Shown here in pieces: positions 33,011 to 43,209 of a DNA stretch of 64,000 nucleotides. The notes beneath the pieces were generated by a model. The model saw nothing but the letters and a program-made list of their open reading frames with translations, was not told the origin of the DNA and made no database searches. Every line of letters starts with the position of its first letter. Position 1 is the stretch's first letter. The translations under genes and the position numbers were made by a program. Location: positions 142,606,233-142,670,232 of the forward strand of contig CM067359.1 in NCBI GenBank assembly GCA_034401795.1, in the 5' to 3' direction. This DNA comes from Chaetoderma sp. LZ-2023a. Lineage: Eukaryota > Mollusca > Caudofoveata > Chaetodermatida > Chaetodermatidae.

Positions 33011-33649
33011 ATGATATCACACCAGGAATATCTGACCTTTGCCGAGATGATGAAGAGCCTGCTACAGGATTGCCTCTTCATGACCCCTACACAGATAAAT
33101 GCCTTAAATGAACAGAGGCTCACACTGCAACAAGAAAGAGAGCGACTACAGCGGGAGAGCTGGTATCAATGGCACGCGAGTCTTGCAAGGAGACGAAGGA
33201 ACAGTGAAGGTTCCTGATACTGGCAGGTCCTCCTGGAGGAGAGTAAGTGGGACGATGAGCCAGATGTAGCGGAGACTCCAGACGATGCAACGGTGACCAC
33301 GGACGAGGATGAGCCAGAGAGTAAGCAGGACGATGAGCCAGATGTTTTCACACACGACGATGAGCCAGGTGTCTTCACAGACGAGGATGAGCCAGATGTC
33401 ATACAGTGGGAAGAGGAGATGGCGCAGAAGACCAAGAAAGCCATCCAGCGGTGGACCTACTATCTTGGTCATAAGATGACGTTCCAGATGTCACGTCTCA
33501 CAAAGGTACTGGCACCCGACATAGTGCTGGATGACCTCTGTCTAAGAGACGTCTGTCTCGAAACCATCAAGCTGGCATGGTTCACCAGGCTCTCCAAAAT
33601 GTACCCTTCTAGGACTCATGAGCAGATTCTGCAGGTGATGCAAGTTTAA
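33011..33649 (+). CDS. Polinton protein(s) with coiled-coil and acidic DEDEPD repeats, unknown
   Basis: A first segment (33,011-33,217) has a charged heptad-like stretch ALNEQRLTLQQERERLQRES, likely coiled coil. A second (33,293-33,649) opens with repeated acidic units (DEDEPES, DDEPDVFTHDDEPGVFTDED), then a basic/helical domain ending SRTHEQILQVMQV. No function was recognised. Acidic repeats could mediate protein contacts in the particle, which is inference. Confidence 0.4.
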
Positions 33650-33799
33650 TCTCTGGCAAAATCAGAGTGGTGGAAGCAACCGTAAATATACCCCTCCCTG
33701 ACAGCTGACGAGGGCAGTACCATCCATGGCTGGCGACTCCAGCAGATAGATACCATCAGACAGAATGTTGGCCATGAGGCAGAAAAGTACAGCAGAATG

Positions 33800-34011
33800 C
33801 GCAGGTGATATAAGACAGCCTACAACGTCCTCGCGTGTACAACCACTGCTGCGGGTGTGATTGGAGCCAGTTCTGGGGTGGCAGCTGTGGCTCCAGGCGC
33901 CCCGACACTGCAGCCAGTCGACACGACACCACTTCCCATGGTAGCTCTACATGTGATGTCAGGCCTAGCTATCGTGGTGCTCGGGATCAGCCTACTCCGC
34001 CGCTGGCTATA
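33800..34011 (+). CDS. Polinton small membrane protein
   Basis: An open segment encodes an Ala/Gly/Thr-rich stretch (TTTAAGVIGASSGVAAVAPG) and then a clear transmembrane segment MVALHVMSGLAIVVLGISLL followed by RRWL and a stop. The hydrophobic helix plus basic tail suggests a type of small virion or membrane protein. The start is uncertain. Confidence 0.4.
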
Positions 34012-34301
34012 AGACTATCCTGACTCCTTACAGTAGCAGTGGGGACCACGGTGAGCCACTGAACCAGCTTGGCATGCTCTACAGCCCCTATACCCGCTGC
34101 CAACATGCACATCCAAGGGCTGGAGGGTTTGGCAGTGCAGCCTTTTTTCAGCTTGTAGTATCCCAGAGCCTTGTTCAGCTCTGAGTCCGGTGAGGCCAGG
34201 GCAGTCTGCAACTGCTTGCACACATCTGACAGATACTGACAGATACTCCCGATTCTTGTAGAAACCTTTAGCTCACAGGAGCTGCTCGACGATACTCCCA
34301 C
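33987..34301 (-). CDS. Polinton small protein, unknown
   Basis: 104-residue minus-strand frame beginning MGVSSSSSCELKVSTRIGSI. It overlaps the 3' end of the membrane-protein frame on the other strand. The segment LSDVCKQLQTALASPDSELN is probably helical. The C-terminal third may not be genuine coding. Confidence 0.3.
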   Translation of the reverse strand: MGVSSSSSCELKVSTRIGSICQYLSDVCKQLQTALASPDSELNKALGYYKLKKGCTAKPSSPWMCMLAAGIGAVEHAKLVQWLTVVPTATVRSQDSLIASGGVG

Positions 34302-34311
34302 CTATGATAAG

Positions 34312-34491
34312 CTATTCGAGGAAGCAGATCTGTCCCTTGCCAAATCCTAGATAGAGCTTCACAGCTGTCAGCTCCTCTGTCAGCTCAGCACCGGAGAGCT
34401 GAGCGAGCTCATCTGGTGTCTTCTTCTTGTAGTCCTTCAACTCCCTCCGGAAGACCTCATAGCACCTCTCGCATAGCGTGAGCCCGGACAT
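34312..34491 (-). CDS. Polinton 59-residue Cys-containing protein, unknown
   Basis: A short minus-strand frame starts MSGLTLCERCYEVFRRELKD and continues through KKKTPDELAQLSGAELTEEL to a stop after QICFLE. The CxxC pair near the N-terminus and the helical charged body suggest a small zinc-binding or structural protein. It lies just upstream of, and in the same direction as, 33,987-34,301. The function is unknown. Confidence 0.35.
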   Translation of the reverse strand: MSGLTLCERCYEVFRRELKDYKKKTPDELAQLSGAELTEELTAVKLYLGFGKGQICFLE

Positions 34492-34514
34492 GTTTAAGAT
34501 GTCTCAATAGAGAG

Positions 34515-35010
34515 ATGAATATTCCTGAGTACCAACCTGGCCACCTGGCAGACGCAGACTGGGAAGATCTTCTTAGCTCTCTCGACAGGGAATGCAGACA
34601 TTTAACTGCATTGTATACTCAGTGCTTAAACAATGGCGTCAATGGTACAGATCGTGAAGCAACTGCCCGAGAGCCAGGTGAGTCTTCAGAAGGTGCAGAA
34701 CGTGCTGCAAACCAAGACACACAAGTTACTGACCAAAGAAAAACCTCTGGCAGTCCATGTCGCCAGTAACGTGGTGGCGAATGTGGCCATGGTGAAGATG
34801 ACAGGGGGAAGTGAGGTTCTTCCTACCCCCACTGCGACTGTCCTCGCTACATGAGTCAGAATAACTCACCCCATCCCAAAGATCGCACTCAGTGGTGGCT
34901 CCTACCCTGTTGCCGCCAAGATCATGGGTGAACGTGTTACACTAATGGAGGCCGCGGTTCTAGGGCTAGCAATGAGTGCAATGGCTGAGATCATCGTTGC
35001 CTACATTTAA
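34515..35010 (+). CDS. Polinton small protein region with hydrophobic C-terminal part, unknown
   Basis: Overlapping short frames: 34,515-34,769 (DADWEDLLSSLDRECRHLTA) and 34,633-34,854 (MASMVQIVKQLPESQVSLQK). Downstream, 34,860-35,010 contains a hydrophobic helix AAVLGLAMSAMAEIIVAYI before a stop. The pattern resembles small membrane-associated virion proteins of adenovirus-like elements. I cannot name it. Confidence 0.3.
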
Positions 35011-35114
35011 CCCCTCTGCATAGTGAGAGATGGATCACGAGACCCCTGCATCATATCAGGCATGGCGTGGCGGAGGGTGGTGTGTAGCCCATAGTTGAGC
35101 ACGTGCACTGAGGA

Positions 35115-35793
35115 TTGTCAATGGCTGGGAATGGTGGACCGCCCACAAGGTGTGCCCCTGCAGAGAGGGCCAGTACCCTGAGCACTGCTACCTATTCCCT
35201 TGGCCGAATCCGTGGTCCTCCTATGCCCAACTATTTCACTGGGGGTATGACTAGTAGGTTTAAGCCGTCTGTATATGACTATGACTCTGTCACTCACAGA
35301 CCTAGAAAGCAAAGTGCTAGGCGATCTTGCTCAATTGGGTGAGGCATGCCTCGGTTCAGAGGACACTGTTGCCCCTATCTCCTTCCTAGACTTCGGTGAG
35401 AAGGGAGACCCGTGGGAGATCTGAGGTACCATCCCAGCCCGAGATCTCATCGAGATCACTGATACGATAGGACAATCGGCCATTAACAAGGCCAAGACTG
35501 TATACAAGGGGATGGCCATCAAGGAAAGGGCGACAATGAGAGGTATGCTCGGAGTCGATGAGGTTGGAGCCATCAAGGTTATGGCTGAGTCCTATGCACA
35601 GGACCTGGTTAAGGATCTCCTGAGACCACGGAGCACATTCATCCTGGATGGAGGGAATCTCAAGATAGGCACCCTCAGCCTGAACAGTATCACTGTCGAT
35701 GGCCAAAGAGGTGCAGGTGCTATCGACAGCCTCCGGCTACCAGAGGTGAAGGGGTCAGGGCTCTTGAATTTGCCGTTTAATACCACAGGATAG
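35115..35793 (+). pseudogene. Polinton protein region, possible minor structural protein, broken
   Basis: 35,115-35,342 reads LGRIRGPPMPNYFTGGMTSR. 35,512-35,793 reads MRGMLGVDEVGAIKVMAESY, DGGNLKIGTLSLNSITVDGQ and SGLLNLPFNTTG. The Gly/Pro-rich first part and the beta-type second part fit a structural protein, but no diagnostic motif is seen. The region is broken. Confidence 0.35.
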
Positions 35794-35795
35794 TC

Positions 35796-36032
35796 TTGGC
35801 TTACCATGCATGTATCATACAGATACTGGATGTACTAGACACTGTGGGTGCTGACACAGGCCCTCTATGCTATCTTTTCAGCTGCTGCTGGGATTTCATG
35901 CTTGACGCCTCCATCACCTCCTTCGTATCCGCCGGAGGTGCAGGATTCCCCGCTCTCCCAGATATAGGCCAGGCTACCGCCGACCAAGTGCTAACCATAC
36001 TCCGCACGCATGTCTGCACCATTCGACAGTAG
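35796..36032 (+). CDS. Polinton small protein next to the ATPase, unknown
   Basis: 78 residues with a Cys-rich centre (CYLFSCCWDF) and Gly/Ala-rich SFVSAGGAGFPALPD. It ends overlapping the start of the ATPase frame by about 20 bp, so it is probably read in the same unit. Position beside the ATPase is where many Polintons keep the adenain-like protease, but I do not see a convincing His-Asp-Cys signature. Confidence 0.35.
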   Translation: MAYHACIIQILDVLDTVGADTGPLCYLFSCCWDFMLDASITSFVSAGGAGFPALPDIGQATADQVLTILRTHVCTIRQ

Positions 36033-36573
36033 GCTGGCCGATGCTGGCCAGGTGGTGCTGATCATTGCCCCATCAGGACACGGGAAAAACATCTTGCTGC
36101 GGGCTCTCCTGGTCGAACATCTACACTCTCAATACATCCTTCTGGTGTCTAACTCCGCCGCTGACATGGTTGACAGTAATGATCAATGGTACAATGGTGC
36201 AATCACCAAGACGCAGAACCTGCAAGCACTGATGGAGAAGCTGCTGGCAGCACGACTGACAGAACCACTTGTTCTAGTTATCGATGACCCTGCAATGGAC
36301 CAGAAGACAGTCACCTACCTCAGCAACATCACCAGGCACATCCGGCACACAAAGATAACTGTGTCCATCCTCTTTCAGAAGTACACCCGTGGACGTGCTT
36401 TGCTCGAGACCATATACGACAGCCTAACCCTCAAGGAGACCAAAGGGGACTTTACGCAGGTGTACAGAGGGCAGCTGAGCTGTGCCGCTTCATCTTCAGC
36501 AACAAGGAGACAGGTGAGCTGTCACACTTCAAGCCATCTCTGGAAAAGGCACAGACCTTCACCTACAAGCTGA
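36010..36573 (+). CDS. Polinton packaging ATPase (FtsK/HerA-like, A32 type)
   Basis: Powers DNA packaging into capsids in Polintons and related viruses. Residues 20-30 give a P-loop, IAPSGHGKNILL (Walker A, GxxGxGKx variant). Residues about 90-98 give VLVIDDPAMD (Walker B with the acidic pair). A downstream SILFQKYTRG segment fits the sensor/arginine-finger region. The frame is about 187 residues, somewhat shorter than the usual 200-250. The last 30-40 residues look out of character, so the C-terminus is probably not original. Plus strand, same direction as the preceding small gene. Confidence 0.75.
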   Translation: MSAPFDSRLADAGQVVLIIAPSGHGKNILLRALLVEHLHSQYILLVSNSAADMVDSNDQWYNGAITKTQNLQALMEKLLAARLTEPLVLVIDDPAMDQKTVTYLSNITRHIRHTKITVSILFQKYTRGRALLETIYDSLTLKETKGDFTQVYRGQLSCAASSSATRRQVSCHTSSHLWKRHRPSPTS

Positions 36574-36644
36574 ATCCAGCCAGGAAACTAACCTGCTCTA
36601 CGCGTCATCGCTGAGAGATGGTCACAGCTGCCACAACTTTTTTT

Positions 36645-37190
36645 TCATTCATCAGAAAGCTGAGGAACTTCGTCCGTGGTTTCCGCTACTTCATCAGATG
36701 CTTGAGAACCTTCGTCAGAAGCTACTTCGTCAGATGCTTGAGAACCTTTGTCAGAAGCTACTTCATCAGAAGCTACTTCAGCAGATCCGTACTGTCGATT
36801 AAACTCTAACCACTGAGGGTCATCTTTTGGGATTCTCTTCATCTGGTTCTTCTCATGGTAGACCAACTTCATCCATCCGCGCTTAGCATCTGACTTGTGA
36901 GGGGATTTGATGAGGTAGTCCTGGTAGTTATCTGGGAATTTCGTATTTGCTTCCAGATCACTGGCCAAACTCCTGCGCCCTTCTTCGTTGAAGATGTGCT
37001 CAACAGCCTCCTTGCGGCCAACAGTGAACCCCTCCTGAGTACCTTCTGCATGACCGGTGTCATGGCTCTCCACTACATCGGCACTGGCCTCCTCCCTGAA
37101 GTAGTTATTTGCTCCAGACTGGAGGCTATCCAGCATATCTCCCTCTTCCTGGCTATGGAGGCTAAATACGGCAGCCCACTTCCCGACCAT
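36645..37190 (-). CDS. Polinton acidic repeat protein, unknown
   Basis: The 181-residue frame starts MVGKWAAVFSLHSQEEGDML. The body is charged and helical (DPQWLEFNRQYGSAEV). The C-terminus is a tandem array of about six units of the type SDEVASDEGSQA. The DNA behind this array is itself a short tandem repeat (36,665-36,790). It faces the ATPase gene tail to tail. The function is unknown. Low-complexity acidic tails of this type vary quickly in copy number. Confidence 0.5.
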   Translation of the reverse strand: MVGKWAAVFSLHSQEEGDMLDSLQSGANNYFREEASADVVESHDTGHAEGTQEGFTVGRKEAVEHIFNEEGRRSLASDLEANTKFPDNYQDYLIKSPHKSDAKRGWMKLVYHEKNQMKRIPKDDPQWLEFNRQYGSAEVASDEVASDKGSQASDEVASDEGSQASDEVAETTDEVPQLSDE

Positions 37191-37228
37191 TAGTAAATCT
37201 TTGGGGTTGACCCTCGCCTTTTAGAGAG

Positions 37229-37528
37229 CTAGAATAACAGGACTGTTGGTTGGGGCCATGGGCAGGTTGGGTAGTACCTTGCCCTGTCAAACTTCCGGTA
37301 GAGTATCCGAGTCAGGAGTTCTTTTGTACTACGAGCTGGTGCTCCTACCTCTATGGCGGCCAGTATCTCTGCATCAGACAGAGGTGTGACCTTGGCTCGC
37401 TCGTGGATAATGTCGATGTCACAAAGCAGTCCTCGGACCCTGTCACAGTGGGACAGTACACGCCATGGCTGTCGTGCTGACTTGTCCTGCTGCCTATAGA
37501 CAATCTGCTGGAGAACTTTACCAAACAT
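37229..37528 (-). CDS. Polinton small protein, 99 residues, unknown
   Basis: MFGKVLQQIVYRQQDKSARQ, then a helical, basic body (DAEILAAIEVGAPARSTKEL, LYRKFDRARYY). Same strand and direction as 36,645-37,190, upstream of it by 40 bp. No family was recognised. Confidence 0.4.
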   Translation of the reverse strand: MFGKVLQQIVYRQQDKSARQPWRVLSHCDRVRGLLCDIDIIHERAKVTPLSDAEILAAIEVGAPARSTKELLTRILYRKFDRARYYPTCPWPQPTVLLF

Positions 37529-37567
37529 GGCAGCCGTTTAACCCCTCTATCTACCCAGACCGTAAAC

Positions 37568-38625
37568 ATGCTGCATAATGTGCAACATCCAGATGGGGCC
37601 ATTGAACCTGTGACATCGCACCGCACTGATCCTTGGAAGGACTGCCTGACGGTCATTCAACCCAGTATACACGATGAGAACCCGTTGTCCGCTGCTGGGA
37701 AGTACATTGACTTTGCAATCTCAGCAAAGATCCACGAGATCAAGAGCATGACACTCGAGTAGAACAAATGGTAGAGCTCCTGCATGTTCTGAACAGGTGG
37801 CAGATCGTGCAGAGCAACAGCACTGTGAACACCACCTATGAGAATGATCAGTACCGAATCCTAGGTCCGCTGGCTCGTGGCCCAACCTTCTATGCATAGG
37901 GAAAGGGGTACTACACTGTGAAGTGCAATGAGGGGTTCACGTAATTCGAACTACGGGCACGTGTCGAGAAGCCCGTGGCAGTTCCACTCTTAACCCTCCT
38001 CGAGAACACACACGTGAATCTGGCTGCCATGCAGGATAGGCTGTTCCTCCGGGTGCACACTGAGCATCTCACAGATGCGATGATGAATGCTCCAAGACTT
38101 CATGTCTGGCATGACAAGAATGACAAGGAGCTGAAGCAAACGGGTTCCAAACAGCGGATCGTGCATGTGGAGCGAGAACACCAGCAGGTCCAAGCCGCAG
38201 CTAACCAATGGGTAGAGCTGACATTGCATGGTGGTACATTGGACTGTGTCACTGTTGCGGTCCTGGTTCAGAAGGGAGGAGCCATCCATCATGTGGATAA
38301 GCTAGACAACTTCAAGCTTGTGATTGCTGGGACCAATGTTCTTGGTGAGGTACGCGAGCTGGCTGATTGCCAACTCTACAGACAGAAAACTAAGTCATAT
38401 GCACTTCTGCGCCTAACCAGTGGAAGCGATTACCTCGAGTCGGCACTCGAGGGCCATCACCACCTCGGGGGCAGGGGCATCCCACCTAATCATGGCAACC
38501 GGCTCAGCTTCAACATCGGAAAACTCATAGCTGGGACTCGCTCATTACGTGTGAGGGTACTTTACTTTGGCTATGCTAAGGTATGCGTGTTGAACACATC
38601 AGATATTCAGCTTGAGCGTGCATAG
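37568..38625 (+). pseudogene. Polinton capsid-type protein candidate, broken
   Basis: Open segments 37,568-37,762 and 37,975-38,625 carry beta-rich, neutral sequence: NPLSAAGKYIDFAISAKIHE, QWVELTLHGGTLDCVTVAVL, NRLSFNIGKLIAGTRSLRVR and a final LNTSDIQLERA. Size, position between ATPase and integrase, and beta-strand-rich composition fit one of the jelly-roll capsid proteins of Polintons. This is an inference from context, with no diagnostic motif. The region is broken. Confidence 0.4.
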
Positions 38626-38798
38626 AGCATGATTCCTGTCGTCACCGCTGCAGCTGCCACCACTACTATAAGCTCTGCTGTCCTCTGACCAGTCGATGCT
38701 TCATAGTTGAGCGTTGGCTCAGATACAGCCTCATAGTACTAATCGAGACTCTCATCTGCCTCTTTGAGGCTCTGGTTGTCCTGAGCTCGGAGTTGTCG

Positions 38799-38981
38799 TC
38801 AGCGTGCCTCCCTCTGGCACATATGCTGGAGTGCTTTGCTGTACTCAAACTTCTCCTTAGACAGCTTCTCCATCACCTGGTTATGACGCTCACGCTCGAC
38901 CTCTGCTACCTTCTTGTTGGCTAAGCTCAGTCCCCAGTTCTCTAAGGCCAACACGCCCGCATTCAAGATTGCGGAGGCCAT
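38799..38981 (-). CDS. Polinton small coiled-coil protein, unknown
   Basis: 60 residues: MASAILNAGVLALENWGLSL, then a strongly charged helix (KVAEVERERHNQVMEKLSKE). Probably coiled coil with a hydrophobic N-terminus. It lies head to head with the plus-strand gene at 39,030. The family was not recognised. Confidence 0.4.
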   Translation of the reverse strand: MASAILNAGVLALENWGLSLANKKVAEVERERHNQVMEKLSKEKFEYSKALQHMCQREAR

Positions 38982-39029
38982 GCTATAGACTACAGTTTAA
39001 AGCTACTATATAACTCCCCCAGCGACGCG

Positions 39030-39410
39030 ATGTATGAACCAGAGGCTGATCCAGTCGAGGATATAGATGAAGAGGACTATGATGAGGAGGATGATGCAGA
39101 CGACTACGATGTAGCAGAGACCGCGCTTGAATCCCGCAAGCTAGTACACAGAGCAAAAGGAATCTATCACACTTACGGGCCGCTGGCAGCAGTTGGGGCT
39201 CTGATCACTCTGTTCACAACGAAGGCTGGCGAGATGGTCCACAAGATCGCCAACAATGCTCTCCATATGGTGGAGAAGATTTCTGAAGCCATACCAGCCA
39301 TCGCCTCAGGAGTAGGTATGTTCTTTGGAGTTGCAGGCCCTTGGCTACCGTACGTTGCCATAGCGCTCACGGCCATCTGGGCCACCGAACATTTAAGCTG
39401 TACTATATAA
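39030..39410 (+). CDS. Polinton acidic N-terminus/membrane protein, 126 residues
   Basis: MYEPEADPVEDIDEEDYDEE opens a strongly acidic segment (residues 1-30). A helix and two hydrophobic segments follow: TYGPLAAVGALITLF (about 53-67) and IASGVGMFFGVAGPWLPYVA (about 95-115). A likely small virion membrane protein. The end overlaps the start of the integrase frame. No family was recognised. Confidence 0.45.
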   Translation: MYEPEADPVEDIDEEDYDEEDDADDYDVAETALESRKLVHRAKGIYHTYGPLAAVGALITLFTTKAGEMVHKIANNALHMVEKISEAIPAIASGVGMFFGVAGPWLPYVAIALTAIWATEHLSCTI

Positions 39411-40528
39411 GGATTGCGTTTCAGTACGACCTGGTCAAGGCCATTAACTTCCGAGGGTTGGTCGATAAACTACTGTTCAGTGAGGATCCAGCAGAGATTA
39501 GATGCCAGTGTACGGAGGTGTTTGAGGAGGTTTTCAGTGATGGTCGAATGAATGACGGCCATCTGTTCGTCTGTTTAGAGTTCACCCAGGCCGTGCGTGA
39601 CAGGACGGGAGTGGACGTCAGTGATGAAATTCGGGAATTTATCAACCGTCTTTTTGAGGAACTCTACTATCAGCCTGGTGGATATTACTGTGAGCCCCCT
39701 CAACTACTTGAGGCTGCACATCGCAAGAGCCACAACTTCACATTGGAGACAGTTAGCCAGTGGCTCAGCTGCCAGGCAATGTGGCAGATATACAGACCTC
39801 GTCCACGGCACATCAAGCATGCCCATTTCGAGGAAACTGTCCCGAACAGAGTTCACCAGTCAGATGTTCGATTCCTTCCACATAACTCTGTTGGTCGTAA
39901 GACCTACAAGTATGCCCTCACCATCGTCGATGTCACCAGCAGGTACAAGGCGGCAGTACCGCTCACAGACAAGTCAGCTGGCCAGGTGGCCCAGGCATTC
40001 CAGGGTGTCTATGAGGCTTCAGAAAATCCCTTCCAGTGGCCAGAATTGTTGCAGGTGGATGAGGGTAAGGAGATCAGAGGGGAGCCTGCAGCCCTCATGC
40101 AGAAACACGGTGTGGCAGTTAGGCGAGGCGAGGTAGGCCATCACCGTGCCCAGGCTATCGTTGAGTGGTGGAATCGGACACTGGCAGAGAGACTGTTCCC
40201 ACACCAATACGCCCAGGAAATGGCCACGCTGAGTGAACATTCTAGAGTACGGGTGAGAGGGCTGCCTGCTGTGGTGGAGAGATCCAATGCCGAGGTTACT
40301 AGGCTAATCGGGAAGAAGCCGGTAGAGGCTATCAGACACTCTGCTGGTCACAGCTCTAGAGGAGCGAACAAGGGAGAGGAGTACCTACCACCTGATGCTC
40401 TAGTTCGGTACCTGTATGAGCCTGGTGAGCTGGAATGTTGTCGACGGCGTGCAACAGATCCTAACTGGTCGATAGATGATCAGAGGCTTGACAGGTATGT
40501 GGAGGCGGAGGGGCGGCCTACACTGTAA
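39341..40528 (+). CDS. Polinton integrase (retroviral-type DDE)
   Basis: Cuts and joins the element ends to host DNA. The DDE core is visible: first aspartate in YALTIVDVTSRYKA, second in LLQVDEGKEIRGE, glutamate in AQAIVEWWNRTLAERL (about residues 185-290). A basic, less conserved C-terminal part runs to VEAEGRPTL. The frame opens at 39,341, but the first 25 or so residues overlap the previous gene in another frame, so the true start is probably a little further in. At 395 residues it is in the normal range. It is tail to tail with the DNA polymerase. Confidence 0.8.
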   Translation: MATVRCHSAHGHLGHRTFKLYYIRIAFQYDLVKAINFRGLVDKLLFSEDPAEIRCQCTEVFEEVFSDGRMNDGHLFVCLEFTQAVRDRTGVDVSDEIREFINRLFEELYYQPGGYYCEPPQLLEAAHRKSHNFTLETVSQWLSCQAMWQIYRPRPRHIKHAHFEETVPNRVHQSDVRFLPHNSVGRKTYKYALTIVDVTSRYKAAVPLTDKSAGQVAQAFQGVYEASENPFQWPELLQVDEGKEIRGEPAALMQKHGVAVRRGEVGHHRAQAIVEWWNRTLAERLFPHQYAQEMATLSEHSRVRVRGLPAVVERSNAEVTRLIGKKPVEAIRHSAGHSSRGANKGEEYLPPDALVRYLYEPGELECCRRRATDPNWSIDDQRLDRYVEAEGRPTL

Positions 40529-43209
40529 TACCTGGCATGCCAGCATGGAGTGCCTAAGCGACCATTTCTCATAGAAGAGAATCAGCTCGGTATGGACCCC
40601 ATCTGGCAGCACATGGCGCATATCACAGTAAGCGGAGAGTCGGAGTTTTTCCTGCGCATACGTCACCATACCCTGGTTGTGCATGCGTAGGCCTCGGTTT
40701 TTAGCTCTGTCCAACACGCCATGTAGGGCGCTGTAGAACCTCTGCCAAGAGACCTCATTCTGCCGCTTTGACATTCCCGTAGCCGAGTACTTACTTGCAG
40801 CTGCGCTCTCCACGTAGTAGCATTTGGAGCAGAGACTGATGCCACGAGAGCCTTCGAACTGGAGCTTGAACAGTCCCGGAGTCCGTCCAGACCAATTGTC
40901 CCAAGCTAGCCAGTCCCGCTTATGAGCCTGGTCCTCAGGGCAAATGACGTCGTCGAGGTCGGAACCTGCTATAGCGATATACCAAGAGTCAGTGTCCATC
41001 TGCGGGTACTCAAAGCTGTCATGAGCTATGTAGCGATCGAGGAAGTCGTAGTAGAACTCCAGCATTCGCAGGTTCACGAGCTCATAAATGGCTATCTCCA
41101 CCTGGAAGGGCCGTCGAATTGTGATTCTTGGCTTGTGACTCTGGTGCTCGTATGACTCACCGATCTCCTCGAGATCTTCGAACCATGCACTACGCAGGGC
41201 CTTGTCTACCACGCGTTCATCCTTCGTGAAGCTGGTGTTGCTATGACGTTCTAGGGCCTCAAGCTTCCCGTAGGCACTGTTGCTGAGGAGTTTGAAGAGA
41301 TCTGCCAAGAGCACTTTGCTCTTATCCACATCTCCCAAGCGGCGGGCCTCCGTAACATTCTCCACGAACCACTCGAGTGGGTGCTTGACCTCATAGTCTA
41401 TGGTGCAGTATACAGCAGTGATCTCCTGGCCTTGGGTTATATACCACCTGAGGGTCGGGGCATACAGCAGCCGCTTCTTGCCAGAGAGGGCACCGACCAG
41501 CTTCTGGGTGGTGGGCTGCTTCCTCCCTGTTCGTCCTAGATATGCCAGCATCCCAGACGAGATTGCCTCTACCAGGATCTCACGGTTATAGAAGAGAGGA
41601 GGCATTTCCTCGAACTTTGCCCACATAGCCTTGGAGACCTCTATATCCACCTCAGCAAACCCAAACCAGCTGTCTGCTAGGAGAGCCGCCTTAAAGTTAG
41701 CTACCCCACTGGCACCGGACCAATGCCGCACTTTCTCCTTACCACATGGCATCTGTTTGGCAATCGTTGACAGGTACAGAACATTTGTGTCATAGCCGAG
41801 TAGACGTTGGCAGACACGCTCACTCTGGCAGATTCGAGTGACACCGGCCTCGTGGTATCTGGTGAACACGATGCGGGGACCACCAACAACAGCACCCTTC
41901 AGCATCTCATAGGCTTGCTTGTCTGGTGAATAGAGGCTAACATCCAGCATGTGTTGAGTGGCTCCACATAGGAGGTACTGCAGTGACACACCTGGGAGAG
42001 ATACCGCATCTTTGAGGATGCCTATTTCTCGTTCTGTGTAGAACTCCCGCATCCGCTCTAGGGCTTCGATGAATGGACTGACGTCCAGGTTGTTGTAGTA
42101 TCGCAGCCAGTTGGCGAATGTCCGCATTCCATGCTCGCTGAATGTCTGGTTACACTGTTCCCACTGTGTTCGTGTCAAGAGGTAGCCACCCTTGAGCTTA
42201 GATGACCATGCTGAGTAGTCAGGAAGCACTGGATGGTTGAGCTTCTCATGTGTGTCAAACTATTCATACGCGAGCCAGCTCTTCTGCTGTGTACACCCGT
42301 AAGCTTTGACCCATACCTCGTATGAGACTCTTGGGCCAAGGTAGTTCAGCACATCGAGAAACCGTAGCTCAGGTGTGATGAGGAACATGGTCTGACTAGC
42401 CTTCTTGGCGACTTTCACTGTACCTGTACTGTCAGTCAGCTCATCGACAAAGCACTTCTTGATGAGTTTCAGGTCATACCGCCCAGAGTTGAACGCCAGT
42501 CCAGGCACTTGTTCACACCACTCGTTGATCAGTCGCTGCTGTTGCTTTAGGAGCTTATCCAGGTCTGTCGGTATGTACTGTGCCATAACCCTTGTCCGGA
42601 TTAGAGATTTCCAGCATGAACTCTCTGATCAGTTCTTTGGGGTCAGGATTGCAGAGGATGAGTGGGCTCACTCATGGCGCCCTCTAAGAAGCAGCAAACT
42701 GACAGAGAGATAGGTATGTGAGTACTCTCGATTGTGAGAGTCTCCGTAGGATGCGTCTTGATACCATCTAGGAGTGCTTCGAGGTCGTAAACCATGAAGT
42801 GTGGGTATGGAACAGTCCGAACTCGTTTAGGGACACTTGGGCAGCGTTTTATACAGCACTCTCACTGTACCACAAGCGTGCATACAGAGGCTTTCAGCTT
42901 CTCCCCTCTCAGGACTGTCTTGCTGTATCTTTGTTCGGCATCCTCACCTTGCTGGTGTTGTGAAAACCCATGCCAGTGACAGCCATGGAACTGGTAAATA
43001 GTGCTCGTAGTCGGATCATAACCATCTACGGGAGCGCCCTCGATCCACCGCTCGTCACCGCGCCCACACTCTACATGGTGTATGTGTACGCCTCTGTTTC
43101 TCGACTCATACTCGATCCAACGAGTAGCTGCTGAACTGGATGGTTGTGGTGGATAGAAGGCCTTCTCATACACATACTGTGGCACCTCAAGCTTCTCGCC
43201 AGGACACAC
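40400..43209 (-). pseudogene. Polinton protein-primed family B DNA polymerase, broken
   Basis: Replicates the element from a terminal protein primer. In coding order on the minus strand: 43,209-42,862 carries an endonuclease-like motif YQFHGCHWHG, typical of the polymerase N-terminal region in Polintons. 42,586-42,260 carries an exonuclease block AFNSGRYDLKLI. The largest segment (42,229-40,400) carries LRYYNNLDVSPF (exonuclease block), LLSNSAYGKL (motif B, KxxxNSxYG type) and MDTDSWYIAI (catalytic DTDS, motif C). The last 40 or so residues overlap the integrase gene and are probably not part of the protein. The gene is broken. Confidence 0.85.

Noticed and set aside
35796-36032. Adenain-like cysteine protease next to the Polinton ATPase
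   Set aside because: The position is right, but no convincing His-Asp/Glu-Cys arrangement is visible, so it is left as unknown.
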